Positions 1 to 4,896 are shown, numbered from the stretch's first letter. The stretch: 6,391 nucleotides of DNA from Spirochaetales bacterium (GCA_031266855.1 JAISAF010000094.1:1-6391); one strand, 5' to 3'. Notes: generated by a model from the sequence alone, not told the origin. Program-made: numbers and translations.

Positions 1-12
1 GAAGTCGAAGAA
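1..12 (-). repeat. TTYGACTTYGCGGTAA-family box (edge copy)
   Basis: GAAGTCGAAGAA at the window edge is the reverse complement of the 5' half of the interspersed TTCTTCGACTTCGCGGTAA box. The rest of the copy would lie outside the window. It is one of eight copies or partial copies seen here, all in non-coding DNA. Confidence 0.6.
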
Positions 13-33
13 AATTTGAATGATAGATACACT

Positions 34-128
34 CCTGCCCGGCGTAGTCTGGAGACTACGCCGGGCAGGGTTCCAAGGCTGCAAGCGTGGACGCTTGCTT
101 CTACCACGGCGCAGGCAGAGCCTACGCC
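34..128. repeat. Three tandem perfect or near-perfect hairpins
   Basis: Three inverted repeats follow one another. In the first, CCTGCCCGGCGTAGTC (34-49) pairs perfectly with 54-69 around TGGA. In the second, GCAAGCG (81-87) pairs with CGCTTGC (92-98), again around TGGA. In the third, GGCGCAGGC (108-116) pairs with GCCTACGCC (120-128) around AGA with one mismatch. The first two share the TGGA centre although their stems differ. No U-run follows any stem, so these are not ordinary terminators. They look like a small cluster of REP-like palindromes. An ATG-started frame (16-273) crosses them but has no ribosome-binding site and no recognisable protein features. Confidence 0.7.
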
Positions 129-150
129 GAGCGGGAATTTATTTAACTTT

Positions 151-167
151 TTCGACTTTGCGGTAAA
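151..167 (+). repeat. TTYGACTTYGCGGTAAA box
   Basis: The copy reads TTCGACTTTGCGGTAAA, preceded by a short T-run. It matches the copies at 538-553, 2923-2940, 2967-2993, 4033-4061 and 4871-4896 in the same core. Confidence 0.65.
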
Positions 168-186
168 TTCTTATTCCGCGCTGCCG

Positions 187-251
187 CTGGGCGCGCGCCA
201 GGGATTCCGGGGGCGCGGTGAGCGCCCGCTACAATCCATACCTATCGGAAA
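187..251 (-). repeat. GATTGNAGCGG-type repeat with hairpins
   Basis: Read on the minus strand, TTTCCGATAGGTATG (251-237) runs directly into GATTGTAGCGG (236-226). A hairpin GGGCGC/GCGCCC (211-216 with 222-227, loop GGTGA on plus) follows, then a second GC-rich palindrome, CTGG/CCAG (187-190 with 198-201). The first box is repeated almost identically at 3854-3881 in the opposite orientation. The GATTGTAGCGG part is a variant of the 5' box of the modular elements at 311-359 and 6215-6345. Confidence 0.55.
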
Positions 252-284
252 GCGACCGTCTTCGGGCGCATAGAAGCGGAAATC

Positions 285-311
285 CTTTTTTACCGCGAAG
301 CGGAAAAAAAG
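285..311. repeat. Hairpin with A/T-rich stem
   Basis: An arm at 285-296 (C, six T, ACCGC) pairs with 300-311 around a GAA loop, with one A/A mismatch. It ends exactly where the modular repeat at 311 begins. The AGCGGAAA text in and before it (274-281, 299-306) resembles the conserved box of that repeat, so this may be a degenerate copy placed in tandem. Confidence 0.45.
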
Positions 312-359
312 ATTGGAGCGGATAGCCCGGTTTGCGGCGTTTTACGCCGCAAATGCGCC
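311..359 (+). repeat. Modular repeat copy A: conserved box, hairpin, ATGCGCC
   Basis: The box GATTGGAGCGGATAGCCCGG (311-330) is followed by a perfect hairpin, TTTGCGGCGT (331-340) with ACGCCGCAAA (344-353) around a 3-nt loop. ATGCGCC (353-359) closes the element. The copies at 2797-2904 and 6215-6345 have the same order, with the same boxes but different hairpin sequences. The structure therefore seems to be kept while the stem sequence varies. Confidence 0.6.
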
Positions 360-537
360 AAAATTCCGAATTACAAATGGGTTTTTGAACAGGCTCTAAG
401 ATGTGTTAAAAGCAAGTCTTTAAGAAATTTTTTTGTCATTTTTGTAGTGAACCTGTTCCCGAAACCGCGGAATTCCCGAACTGCTCTATTTCTTTCTTTG
501 CATCTTCGCCCTTGCCCGTTCCTCGCCCTTGCCAGTT
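360..537. other. Stretch with no supported gene
   Basis: I see no supportable gene here. Minor structure includes GAACAGG (387-393) complementary to CCTGTTC (452-458), 58 nt apart. An 11-bp direct repeat TCGCCCTTGCC occurs at 506-516 and 523-533. Neither has an obvious function. Confidence 0.4.
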
Positions 538-553
538 TTCGACTTCGCGGTAA
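538..553 (+). repeat. TTYGACTTYGCGGTAA box
   Basis: The copy is an exact TTCGACTTCGCGGTAA core. A separate small hairpin follows at 581-608: TCCCGT (589-594) pairs with ACGGGA (598-603) around AGA, flanked by CGATT/AATCG. Confidence 0.65.
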
Positions 554-663
554 TTCTTTTTGCGACAGTCATTTCTACCGCGATTTTCTCCCGTAGAACG
601 GGAAATCGTCTATGAAATAAGAGGGATGAGAGTTTTTAGAGATATTTTTTTTTGAAAAAAAAC

Positions 664-692
664 TTGCGCTTTTTCAATATGCGTGCTACAGT
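664..692 (+). promoter_or_regulatory. Candidate extended -10 promoter for the 698-908 RNA
   Basis: A -10 TACAGT (687-692) is preceded by TGC (684-686), an extended -10 TGN. A weak -35, TTGCGC (664-669), lies exactly 17 nt upstream. A 9-T/8-A tract (645-662) lies just before it and could act as an UP-like element. Initiation would fall near 698, at the foot of the first hairpin. The assignment rests on consensus resemblance only. Confidence 0.5.
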
Positions 693-747
693 AAAGTATG
701 AATCAGCGATGATTCATGAAGTTTCTTAACGGAACCGGAGGTATTTT

Positions 748-780
748 ATGACTCCGCCTGATGTAATATGCCGGGTATAA
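748..780 (+). CDS. Possible 10-codon ORF (leader peptide or upstream ORF)
   Basis: An ideal GGAGG Shine-Dalgarno (737-741) sits 6 nt before an ATG that opens a 10-codon frame, MTPPDVICRV, ending in TAA. Part of the Shine-Dalgarno (CGGAG, 736-740) can pair with CTCCG inside the ORF (752-756), which leaves the ATG in the loop. Translation could therefore be gated by folding. The stop codon lies in the loop of the next hairpin (770-785). The peptide lacks the runs of one amino acid typical of classical attenuators. It could equally be the start of a decayed gene. Calling it a true CDS is tentative. Confidence 0.35.
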   Translation: MTPPDVICRV

Positions 781-883
781 CCGGCGCACAACAAAAACTT
801 ATTTTTTTAACCGTTGTATGACGGTCAATTTTAATGCGTAATTTACTACGCATTGCGGCGGATATAGAATATCCGCCAAAAAC

Positions 884-908
884 AGCCGGACAAAGCGTCC
901 GGCTTTTT
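884..908 (+). terminator. Intrinsic terminator, probably bidirectional
   Basis: AGCCGGAC (884-891) pairs perfectly with GTCCGGCT (897-904) around AAAGC, followed by a U-run (904-908). On the minus strand the same stem is followed by G and five T, so it could also stop read-through from the acyl-CoA ligase gene. Confidence 0.8.
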
Positions 909-912
909 ATTT

Positions 913-950
913 AGACTTGTTCGATAACCTTCCGGTTCTCTCACAAGTCT
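913..950 (+). other. Stem-loop between the two terminators
   Basis: AGACTTGT (913-920) pairs perfectly with ACAAGTCT (943-950). Inside it lies a smaller hairpin, AACC/GGTT (926-929/934-937) with loop TTCC. Its role is unknown. Confidence 0.4.
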
Positions 951-952
951 GG

Positions 953-990
953 CGGATTTGCCGCAAATGGCGGCAAATCCGGCTGTTTTT
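953..990 (+). terminator. Second plus-strand intrinsic terminator
   Basis: CGGATTTGCCGC (953-964) pairs perfectly over 12 bp with 970-981 around AAATG, and five T follow at 986-990. Two strong plus-strand terminators within 110 bp, with no ordinary plus-strand gene upstream, support transcription of the 698-908 region. Confidence 0.7.
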
Positions 991-1014
991 ATATTGAAAC
1001 TATTCCCGAAGCTA

Positions 1015-1036
1015 TTCAGAAACTGAGGTTTCTGAA
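1015..1036 (-). terminator. Hairpin just downstream of the acyl-CoA ligase stop
   Basis: TTCAGAAAC (1015-1023) pairs perfectly with GTTTCTGAA (1028-1036) around TGAG, starting 10 nt after the stop codon on the minus strand. No U-run follows, so it may be a weak terminator or an mRNA 3'-end stabiliser rather than a classical intrinsic terminator. Confidence 0.4.
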
Positions 1037-1046
1037 CATCTCTATT

Positions 1047-2690
1047 TCACTGTGGCAGATACAGTTTTCTCAGTTCCAGTTTGTTTGGTTTATGGGCGCT
1101 TGTCCTGGGAATCTGCGGGATAAACTGTATCTTCATAAGAATCGCCTCGCGGGAAAGAAGCCCCAAATCAATATACTTTTTGATATGTTTTACCAGCTCT
1201 CTTTCCTTTACCGTTTCTCCCTGTTTCAGCACCACAAGCGCGAAGGGAACCTCGCCCCAGCTCGCGTGCGGGTGTCCGATAATAGCCGCCTCCGCGATTG
1301 CCGGATGCAGACACAGAAAATCCTCCATCTCTAAAGAAGAAATCCATTCCCCGCCAACCTTGATAACATCCTTGATGCGGTCGGTTATGCGCACCGATCT
1401 GGTTTTATTGAAACAGGCGACATCCTGGGTATGCAGCCAGCCGCCTTCCCAAAGTTTTTCGGAATTGGAAACATCCTTCCAGTACCCCTGCGTAAACCAG
1501 GGCGCGCGGGCAATAACTTCGCCCGTACTCTTATCATCATTAGGAACTTCCTCGCCATGAGGGCCGATCAGTTTCAAATCAACAAGACCAATAGGACCGC
1601 CCGAACGCACAATAAGAGGCGCCCGTTCCTCAAAAGGCAGCCTGTGTTCCTCTTCGGTTAAATGCTGGATACAAATAACCGGGCCGGTTTCAGACATACC
1701 GTAGCCGCAGTGAATATCAACGCCCCGTTTCAGGGCTTCGATAACAACCGCCTGGGGAAGAGCCGAACCGCCGATAATGACCTTCCAGTGGGAAAGGTCG
1801 TAGTTTTTCGACGAAGGATCGGAAAGAAGCATATTGACGATTGTCGGAACACAGTGCGAGTAGGTAACTTTCTCCCTCTCGATAAGTTTCAGAATCACAT
1901 CAGGAAGATACTTCCCCGCATAAACCTGCTTAACCCCCAGCATAGTCGCTATGTACGGAATCCCCCAGGCGTGTACGTGGTACATAGGCGTCAGCGGCAT
2001 ATATACATCCTCGCAATGAATACGGCTTTTCTGAGCCGGAGTAGAAAGCGTACACATCATGGCAAGGGTGTGAAGTACGACCTGCCGGTGGCTGAAATAT
2101 ACGCCTTTCGGAAGACCTGTTGTACCCGTCGTATAAAAAGTCGTGGCGCGGGTGTTCTCGTCGAAATCAGGAAAACTATCCAGCGGCTCGCTATTTGCCA
2201 GAAGCTCCTCGTAATTACCAGAAAACTTAAAACCCGTTTCAGGACATTCGTTTTTGGAAGCAAGCAGTACATAATGTTCCACCGTATCGATACGGCCCTT
2301 AATCTGTTCAAGTACAGGAATAAATTCCGGGTTCAGAAGCATGATCTTGTCTTCCGCGTGAGTAATCGTATAAATCATCTGCTCCGGCGAAAGGCGGATG
2401 TTTACCATGTGAAGCACAGCCCCGATCATAGGTATCGCGAAATAACATTCAAGATAGCGGTTCGAATCCCAGTCCATTACCGCGACGGTATCCCCCGGTT
2501 TAACCCCAAGCTGTATCAGCGCGCGGGCCAGCCGCGCCACCCGTTCCCGCATCTGGCTATACGTTATACGCACTGTATCCTGATGCACGATTTCCTGATC
2601 CGGATTATAGTAGAACGGGCAGAACAGCATGTTCTTAATCAAAAGCGGATATCCGTAAGCGGATGGCGTTCTGGGAATAAGCGTTTCCAT
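1047..2690 (-). CDS. AlkK-like fatty-acid (medium/long-chain) acyl-CoA ligase
   Basis: This 547-residue ANL-superfamily enzyme would activate a fatty acid with ATP to an acyl-adenylate and then form acyl-CoA, in the cytoplasm or at the inner membrane face. Visible motifs in order are the phosphate-binding loop YTTGTTGLPKG (186-196), MYHVH (236-240), YGMSET (330-335) for adenylate binding, the TQD aspartate (D423) and ITDRIKDVIKVGGEW (435-449), the fatty-acyl-CoA synthetase signature. The C-terminal PRTSAHK (528-534) carries the adenylation lysine K534. The length is normal for the AlkK/ttLC-FACS group, whose N-terminal style (LIKN, ITYSQM, RLSPEQ) it shares. Chain length cannot be read from sequence. 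The usual glycine before the lysine is histidine here. The ATG has GGAG 8 nt upstream (2699-2702). No strong promoter is evident. It is probably monocistronic, for fatty-acid uptake or recycling. Confidence 0.93.
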   Translation of the reverse strand: METLIPRTPSAYGYPLLIKNMLFCPFYYNPDQEIVHQDTVRITYSQMRERVARLARALIQLGVKPGDTVAVMDWDSNRYLECYFAIPMIGAVLHMVNIRLSPEQMIYTITHAEDKIMLLNPEFIPVLEQIKGRIDTVEHYVLLASKNECPETGFKFSGNYEELLANSEPLDSFPDFDENTRATTFYTTGTTGLPKGVYFSHRQVVLHTLAMMCTLSTPAQKSRIHCEDVYMPLTPMYHVHAWGIPYIATMLGVKQVYAGKYLPDVILKLIEREKVTYSHCVPTIVNMLLSDPSSKNYDLSHWKVIIGGSALPQAVVIEALKRGVDIHCGYGMSETGPVICIQHLTEEEHRLPFEERAPLIVRSGGPIGLVDLKLIGPHGEEVPNDDKSTGEVIARAPWFTQGYWKDVSNSEKLWEGGWLHTQDVACFNKTRSVRITDRIKDVIKVGGEWISSLEMEDFLCLHPAIAEAAIIGHPHASWGEVPFALVVLKQGETVKERELVKHIKKYIDLGLLSREAILMKIQFIPQIPRTSAHKPNKLELRKLYLPQ

Positions 2691-2796
2691 AATAAAATCT
2701 CCATAAATAAGTAGTGGTTTAGTCAGCAGCCGCCAACTGCAATACCATAGCAGATTTTACCTTCTCCGGCAAGCGGGATTTCCCGATCATAATATG

Positions 2797-2904
2797 GGCG
2801 CATCCCCGCCTCCGGCGGGGCCGGGCTTTCCGGGACTCCGCTATCGCTACGGCCCCGACGCTCCGCGCCGTGGCTGCTTCGCATCCCTCCAATCCCTTGC
2901 GCGG
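2797..2904 (-). repeat. Modular repeat copy B, expanded
   Basis: The minus strand shows GCGCAAGGGATTGGAGGGA (about 2902-2884), then a GC-rich insert of about 50 nt, then CGGAAAGCCCGG (2832-2821). The hairpin CCCCGCC/GGCGGGG (2804-2810/2814-2820) and the ATGCGCC box (2803-2797) follow. CAATCCCTTGCGCGG (2890-2904, plus strand) recurs exactly at 6330-6344. A short open frame crosses this block (minus, 2719-2910) but is explained by the repeat. It fills most of the gap between the acyl-CoA ligase and its upstream neighbour. Confidence 0.6.
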
Positions 2905-2913
2905 CGGCAACTT

Positions 2914-2993
2914 AAAAAAAAATTACCGCGAAGTCGAAGAAATAATGGAAGTTATTTAGCTCTCCATCTTCGACTTATCCGGCTTCGCGGTAA
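2914..2993 (-). terminator. Intrinsic terminator made of two inverted TTYGACTTYGCGGTAA boxes
   Basis: Just after the stop of the upstream gene, the minus strand carries TTACCGCGAAG (2993-2983), a short bulge and AAGTCGAAGA (2976-2967). A loop follows, then the complementary TCTTCGACTTCGCGGTAA (2940-2923) and nine T (2922-2914). The two arms are two copies of the interspersed box in opposite orientation. Stem plus U-run gives a good intrinsic terminator for the unknown-function gene at 3000-3659. Confidence 0.75.
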
Positions 2994-2999
2994 ATCCTC

Positions 3000-3659
3000 T
3001 TATTCTTCTTTGTAAAGTTGCAATTCATAGCCTAAACGTGTCAGTTTCCAGTACGCCATTAAACTTTCATGTATCGCGAATGGGCTTATGGCGGTATCAG
3101 TATCCACGGGCAAATGTTTTTTATAAATATCATATAACTGATTATACTGCTCTTCTGAAAGCAAACTGCCATCCGTTATATCCTTTCCTGAAATACGTTT
3201 TAACGCCCGTATGCATATTCCGTCTAAGGGATATTGATTATCTGATAAAAAAGATTCTATTTTATCATAATCATAACCTTCCCAGCCATAAAAATAATAT
3301 TTATGTACATAATAATCCGTTATTACGTTTATTGACGATTCATATTTAAAGTATTCCGCCAGTATGATATACCAGTGATTCCCGCTTTTTATTCCCTCTA
3401 AAACAATAGTTTCCAGATTGTCTTTCTGATTATCAAACATGTCCGCGTATTTTCTGGCGTGTCCGCCAAATTCAGTATACGTAAAGATAACTTCAAGAGG
3501 ATCATCGTAATTATAAGCCGCGGCTTCATTTTTCAGGAAATTTATACACGCGGCAATCTCGATTTCATCAATAAGAGTATTATCTTCTTTTTCCTGGGAA
3601 AACGCACAGGAAATAGCGATAAACAGTAAAATCAAGAAAAACGGCCTCTTTGTGTTCAC
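3000..3659 (-). CDS. Secreted or lipoprotein-like protein of unknown function
   Basis: I do not recognise this protein. From the GTG at 3659 it has 219 residues. It begins with a signal peptide: basic NTKRP, then hydrophobic FFLILLFIAIS. The following CAFSQ could be cut by signal peptidase I after AFS, or serve as a relaxed lipobox (AISC). The mature part is acidic and tyrosine-rich (for example YYVHKYYFYGWEGYDYDK) with no known motif. The open frame extends to a GTG at 3740, but that extension lies partly in repeat DNA (3731-3763) and upstream of a TTGACA-type promoter, so I prefer 3659. No clear ribosome-binding site precedes 3659. Base composition is unusually AT-rich: 14 of 60 bases are G or C at 3241-3300. 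An intrinsic terminator follows within 90 bp. It is probably monocistronic and an envelope or periplasmic accessory protein. Confidence 0.75.
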   Translation of the reverse strand: MNTKRPFFLILLFIAISCAFSQEKEDNTLIDEIEIAACINFLKNEAAAYNYDDPLEVIFTYTEFGGHARKYADMFDNQKDNLETIVLEGIKSGNHWYIILAEYFKYESSINVITDYYVHKYYFYGWEGYDYDKIESFLSDNQYPLDGICIRALKRISGKDITDGSLLSEEQYNQLYDIYKKHLPVDTDTAISPFAIHESLMAYWKLTRLGYELQLYKEE

Positions 3660-3666
3660 AATAAAT

Positions 3667-3695
3667 ACGCTATACCCGCAAATAATAATTGTCAA
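3667..3695 (-). promoter_or_regulatory. Candidate promoter for the unknown-function gene
   Basis: On the minus strand a perfect -35 TTGACA (3695-3690) is followed by TAGCGT (3672-3667) at 17 nt, or by the better TATAGC (3674-3669) at only 15 nt. Initiation would fall at about 3660, almost on the GTG at 3659, which implies a very short or absent 5' leader. This supports the internal start over the GTG at 3740. Confidence 0.4.
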
Positions 3696-3730
3696 TATAA
3701 GGAAGTTGCGGCCCATCCCGTCCCGGATTC

Positions 3731-3763
3731 CCGCCATCACGCGCGCGGCTTAGCCCTTTGCCA
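3731..3763. repeat. ACGCGCGCGGCTTAG repeat, left copy
   Basis: CCGCC followed by ACGCGCGCGGCTTAG (3739-3753) and CCCTTTGCC is matched by CCGCC plus the same 15-mer at 4076-4095, in direct orientation about 340 bp away. The two copies bracket the non-coding segment between the unknown-function gene and the LysM gene. Confidence 0.55.
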
Positions 3764-3789
3764 AACCTGGCCCACAAAATTCTTAAACC

Positions 3790-3810
3790 TCGAAGTCGAA
3801 GAAGTCAAAT
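3790..3810 (-). repeat. TTYGACTT-family box
   Basis: CGAAGTCGAAGAAGTCAAAT is two reverse-complemented TTYGACTT units in tandem. The copy at 4033-4061 carries the same two units in the other orientation, so the pair could fold across the intervening segment. Confidence 0.5.
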
Positions 3811-3820
3811 ATAAGAAATC

Positions 3821-3852
3821 AACCACCCCGCCGAAAGCGGCGGGGTATGGTT
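3821..3852. terminator. Strong GC hairpin, possible terminator
   Basis: CCCCGCCG (3826-3833) pairs with CGGCGGGG (3838-3845) around AAAG. AACCA/TGGTT (3821-3825/3848-3852) extends the stem past a TA bulge. On the minus strand the stem is followed by the T-rich GATTTCTTATATTT, so it could end transcripts from the LysM gene. The U-run is interrupted, so this is uncertain. Confidence 0.45.
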
Positions 3853-3853
3853 G

Positions 3854-3881
3854 TTTCCGATAGGTATGAATTGTATCGCGG
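3854..3881 (+). repeat. TTTCCGATAGGTATG box, second copy
   Basis: TTTCCGATAGGTATG (3854-3868) is followed by A, ATTGTA, TC and GCGG. The copy at 251-226 (minus) has the same text with G for A and without TC. The box abuts the inverted-repeat element that starts at 3878. Confidence 0.6.
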
Positions 3882-4004
3882 GTTTAATACCAGCGTCATC
3901 CAACAATACGGCAGAATTAAGAACCGCCCCAAGGGGCGGGACTGGTCGCAATTTTGCTTCCGCAAAATTGCTGCTCGTCCATGCAGCCTGGGTATTAAAC
4001 CCGC
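3878..4004. mobile_element. 127-bp element with 14-bp terminal inverted repeats (MITE-like or structured RNA)
   Basis: GCGGGTTTAATACC (3878-3891) and GGTATTAAACCCGC (3991-4004) are perfect inverted repeats enclosing 99 nt. The stem can be extended by AG/CT past a one-base bulge. Inside are two more hairpins: CCGCCCC/GGGGCGG (3924-3930/3933-3939) and GCAATTTTGC/GCAAAATTGC (3948-3957/3962-3971) with loop TTCC. It encodes no protein and I see no target-site duplication, so calling it a miniature mobile element is an inference. A nested structured RNA is the alternative. Confidence 0.4.
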
Positions 4005-4032
4005 TTGCCGGAATAAAGCATTTCAGCTCTTT

Positions 4033-4061
4033 TTCTTCGACTTATTTGACTTTGCGCTAAA
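4033..4061 (+). repeat. TTYGACTTYGCG box, expanded copy
   Basis: TTCTTCGACTT, ATTTGACTT and TGCGCTAAA follow one another: two TTYGACTT units, then a TGCGCTAAA variant of YGCGGTAAA. It lies about 30 bp downstream of the LysM gene stop codon. Confidence 0.55.
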
Positions 4062-4075
4062 AATTCGGCTTTTCC

Positions 4076-4113
4076 CCGCCACGCGCGCGGCTTAGTCCCT
4101 TGGCGGCAAACTT
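4076..4113. repeat. ACGCGCGCGGCTTAG repeat, right copy, overlapping the LysM gene end
   Basis: CCGCC (4076-4080) and ACGCGCGCGGCTTAG (4081-4095), then TCCCTTGGCGGCAAAC. The TTA inside GGCTTAG (4092-4094) is the stop codon of the LysM gene on the minus strand, and the last residues (PPRD) are read from this repeat. The TCCCTTG...GGCGGCAA text also resembles the edge of modular copy B (2893-2910). Confidence 0.5.
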
Positions 4114-4727
4114 AGTCTTTCCCCGGGTGTGACGATGTATTTCTGCCCACGTCCATATTCAAGCTCAAATTGAGGATTTACTTTTACAATCCGATCATAA
4201 TTTGTGTCACCATATATTTTATAACATATTTCACTCAAAGTATCGCCATATTTTACTGTGTAAACCGGCAAATAATAAATATAGAGCACTTTTTGCGTCA
4301 GATAATTTATTACCCATTCAGTCGGCTTGATTTTTGCCTCAATCCGGGTTTCATAATTCCCTTCCGCGTGATATGATACATTTATTACTTCACTGCTGTC
4401 CGTGTATAGTATTAAGGATTTTTTTAATTCATGTAGTAAGGTGTTTACATCATTATGACCTAAAACAATTGAATCTCCTGTTTTTTCGTTATTCTTTTCT
4501 ATCGCGACACAGGTAATATCTTTCCCAAAGAATTTTACCAAATACGTATCATTATTATATTGAAATTCAAATAGTATATTATGTTTCCATAGTTCCTGAA
4601 TACCGTCTTTTTCCATTTGCGGGCCAAAATATTCAGGTTCTTTCCCAATCGGTTTTTTATTTTCACAGGATTGCGTAAACATACTGAGAATAATTATAAC
4701 GCTAAATAAAAGTATCTTTATATACAA
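4092..4727 (-). CDS. LysM-domain lipoprotein
   Basis: This 211-residue protein has an N-terminal lipoprotein signal: MYIKILLFSVIIILSMFTQSC, with the acylated cysteine at C21 and the relaxed lipobox common in spirochaetes. Residues 22-150 form a domain I do not recognise. A single C-terminal LysM domain spans about 156-208: YTVKYGDTLSEI (156-167), then KIYGD, VNP (183-185) and ERLSLP (203-208). LysM domains bind the N-acetylglucosamine/muramic acid backbone, so a lipid-anchored envelope protein that grips peptidoglycan is likely. The enzymatic role, if any, is unknown. Translation probably starts at TTG 4727, with GAGG 6 nt upstream (4734-4737). The gene is AT-rich compared with dapL. Its final codons and stop lie in repeat DNA, so its original C-terminus may have been changed. 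Confidence 0.85.
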   Translation of the reverse strand: MYIKILLFSVIIILSMFTQSCENKKPIGKEPEYFGPQMEKDGIQELWKHNILFEFQYNNDTYLVKFFGKDITCVAIEKNNEKTGDSIVLGHNDVNTLLHELKKSLILYTDSSEVINVSYHAEGNYETRIEAKIKPTEWVINYLTQKVLYIYYLPVYTVKYGDTLSEICYKIYGDTNYDRIVKVNPQFELEYGRGQKYIVTPGERLSLPPRD

Positions 4728-4870
4728 ATACTGCCTCGAATTTACTGGCGCGTTTTCCGTGCTATTACATCGTAACGCATGGAAATTTACCTGGTAAAAT
4801 GACCGCTAAACCGAATAAGAAAGCCCAAAAGTACCAAAGGACTTTTGCGAAAGCCATTCCTTCTCTTTTT

Positions 4871-4896
4871 TTTGACTTCGCGGACTCCGCGGTAAA
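4871..4896 (+). repeat. TTYGACTTYGCGGTAAA box with 9-bp insert
   Basis: TTTGACTTCGCG, GACTCCGCG and GTAAA: the usual core carries an extra GACTCCGCG, which creates the palindrome CGCGG-ACT-CCGCG (4879-4891). It lies 23 bp downstream of the dapL stop. No minus-strand U-run follows (the T-run is on the wrong side), so it is not a standard dapL terminator. The rest of the 4728-4918 gap shows only a weak promoter-like pair, TTACCA and TACGAT 17 nt apart (minus), for the LysM gene. Confidence 0.55.

Larger units (their letters stand above)
698..908 (+). ncRNA. Candidate structured small RNA or leader ending in an intrinsic terminator
   Basis: The stretch is a run of hairpins with little between them. 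First is 698-705/710-717, an 8-bp stem capped by a GCGA (GNRA) tetraloop. GTTTC/GGAAC (721-725 with 731-735, one G-U pair) comes next, then CGGAG/CTCCG (736-740 with 752-756) enclosing a start codon. Then follow GCCGG/CCGGC (770-774/781-785), ACCGT/ACGGT (810-814/821-825), AATGCGTA/TACGCATT (833-840/847-854) and GGCGGATAT/ATATCCGCC (857-865/869-877). The last is terminator stem 884-904 with a U-run. A promoter-like site lies just upstream. I do not recognise a known riboswitch or RNA family. It may instead be a leader whose downstream gene has been lost. Confidence 0.5.

Noticed and set aside
16..273. An 85-codon plus-strand frame across the left edge
   Set aside because: It crosses tandem palindromes and repeat boxes, has no ribosome-binding site, and its translation looks like read-through of repeats.
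1662..2714. A 350-codon plus-strand frame antisense to the acyl-CoA ligase
   Set aside because: It is Arg/His/Asn-rich with no motifs and mirrors the codon bias of a clearly real gene on the other strand. It is treated as a shadow despite its length.
2840..2890. SRP RNA-like GCGAAGCAGCC on the minus strand
   Set aside because: There is no surrounding GGTC/GGAA helix 8 context. The string sits in the expanded part of the repeat.
2719..2910. A 63-codon minus-strand frame upstream of the acyl-CoA ligase
   Set aside because: Most of it is modular repeat copy B. The translation is Arg/Ala-rich without a recognisable domain, and no ribosome-binding site stands out.
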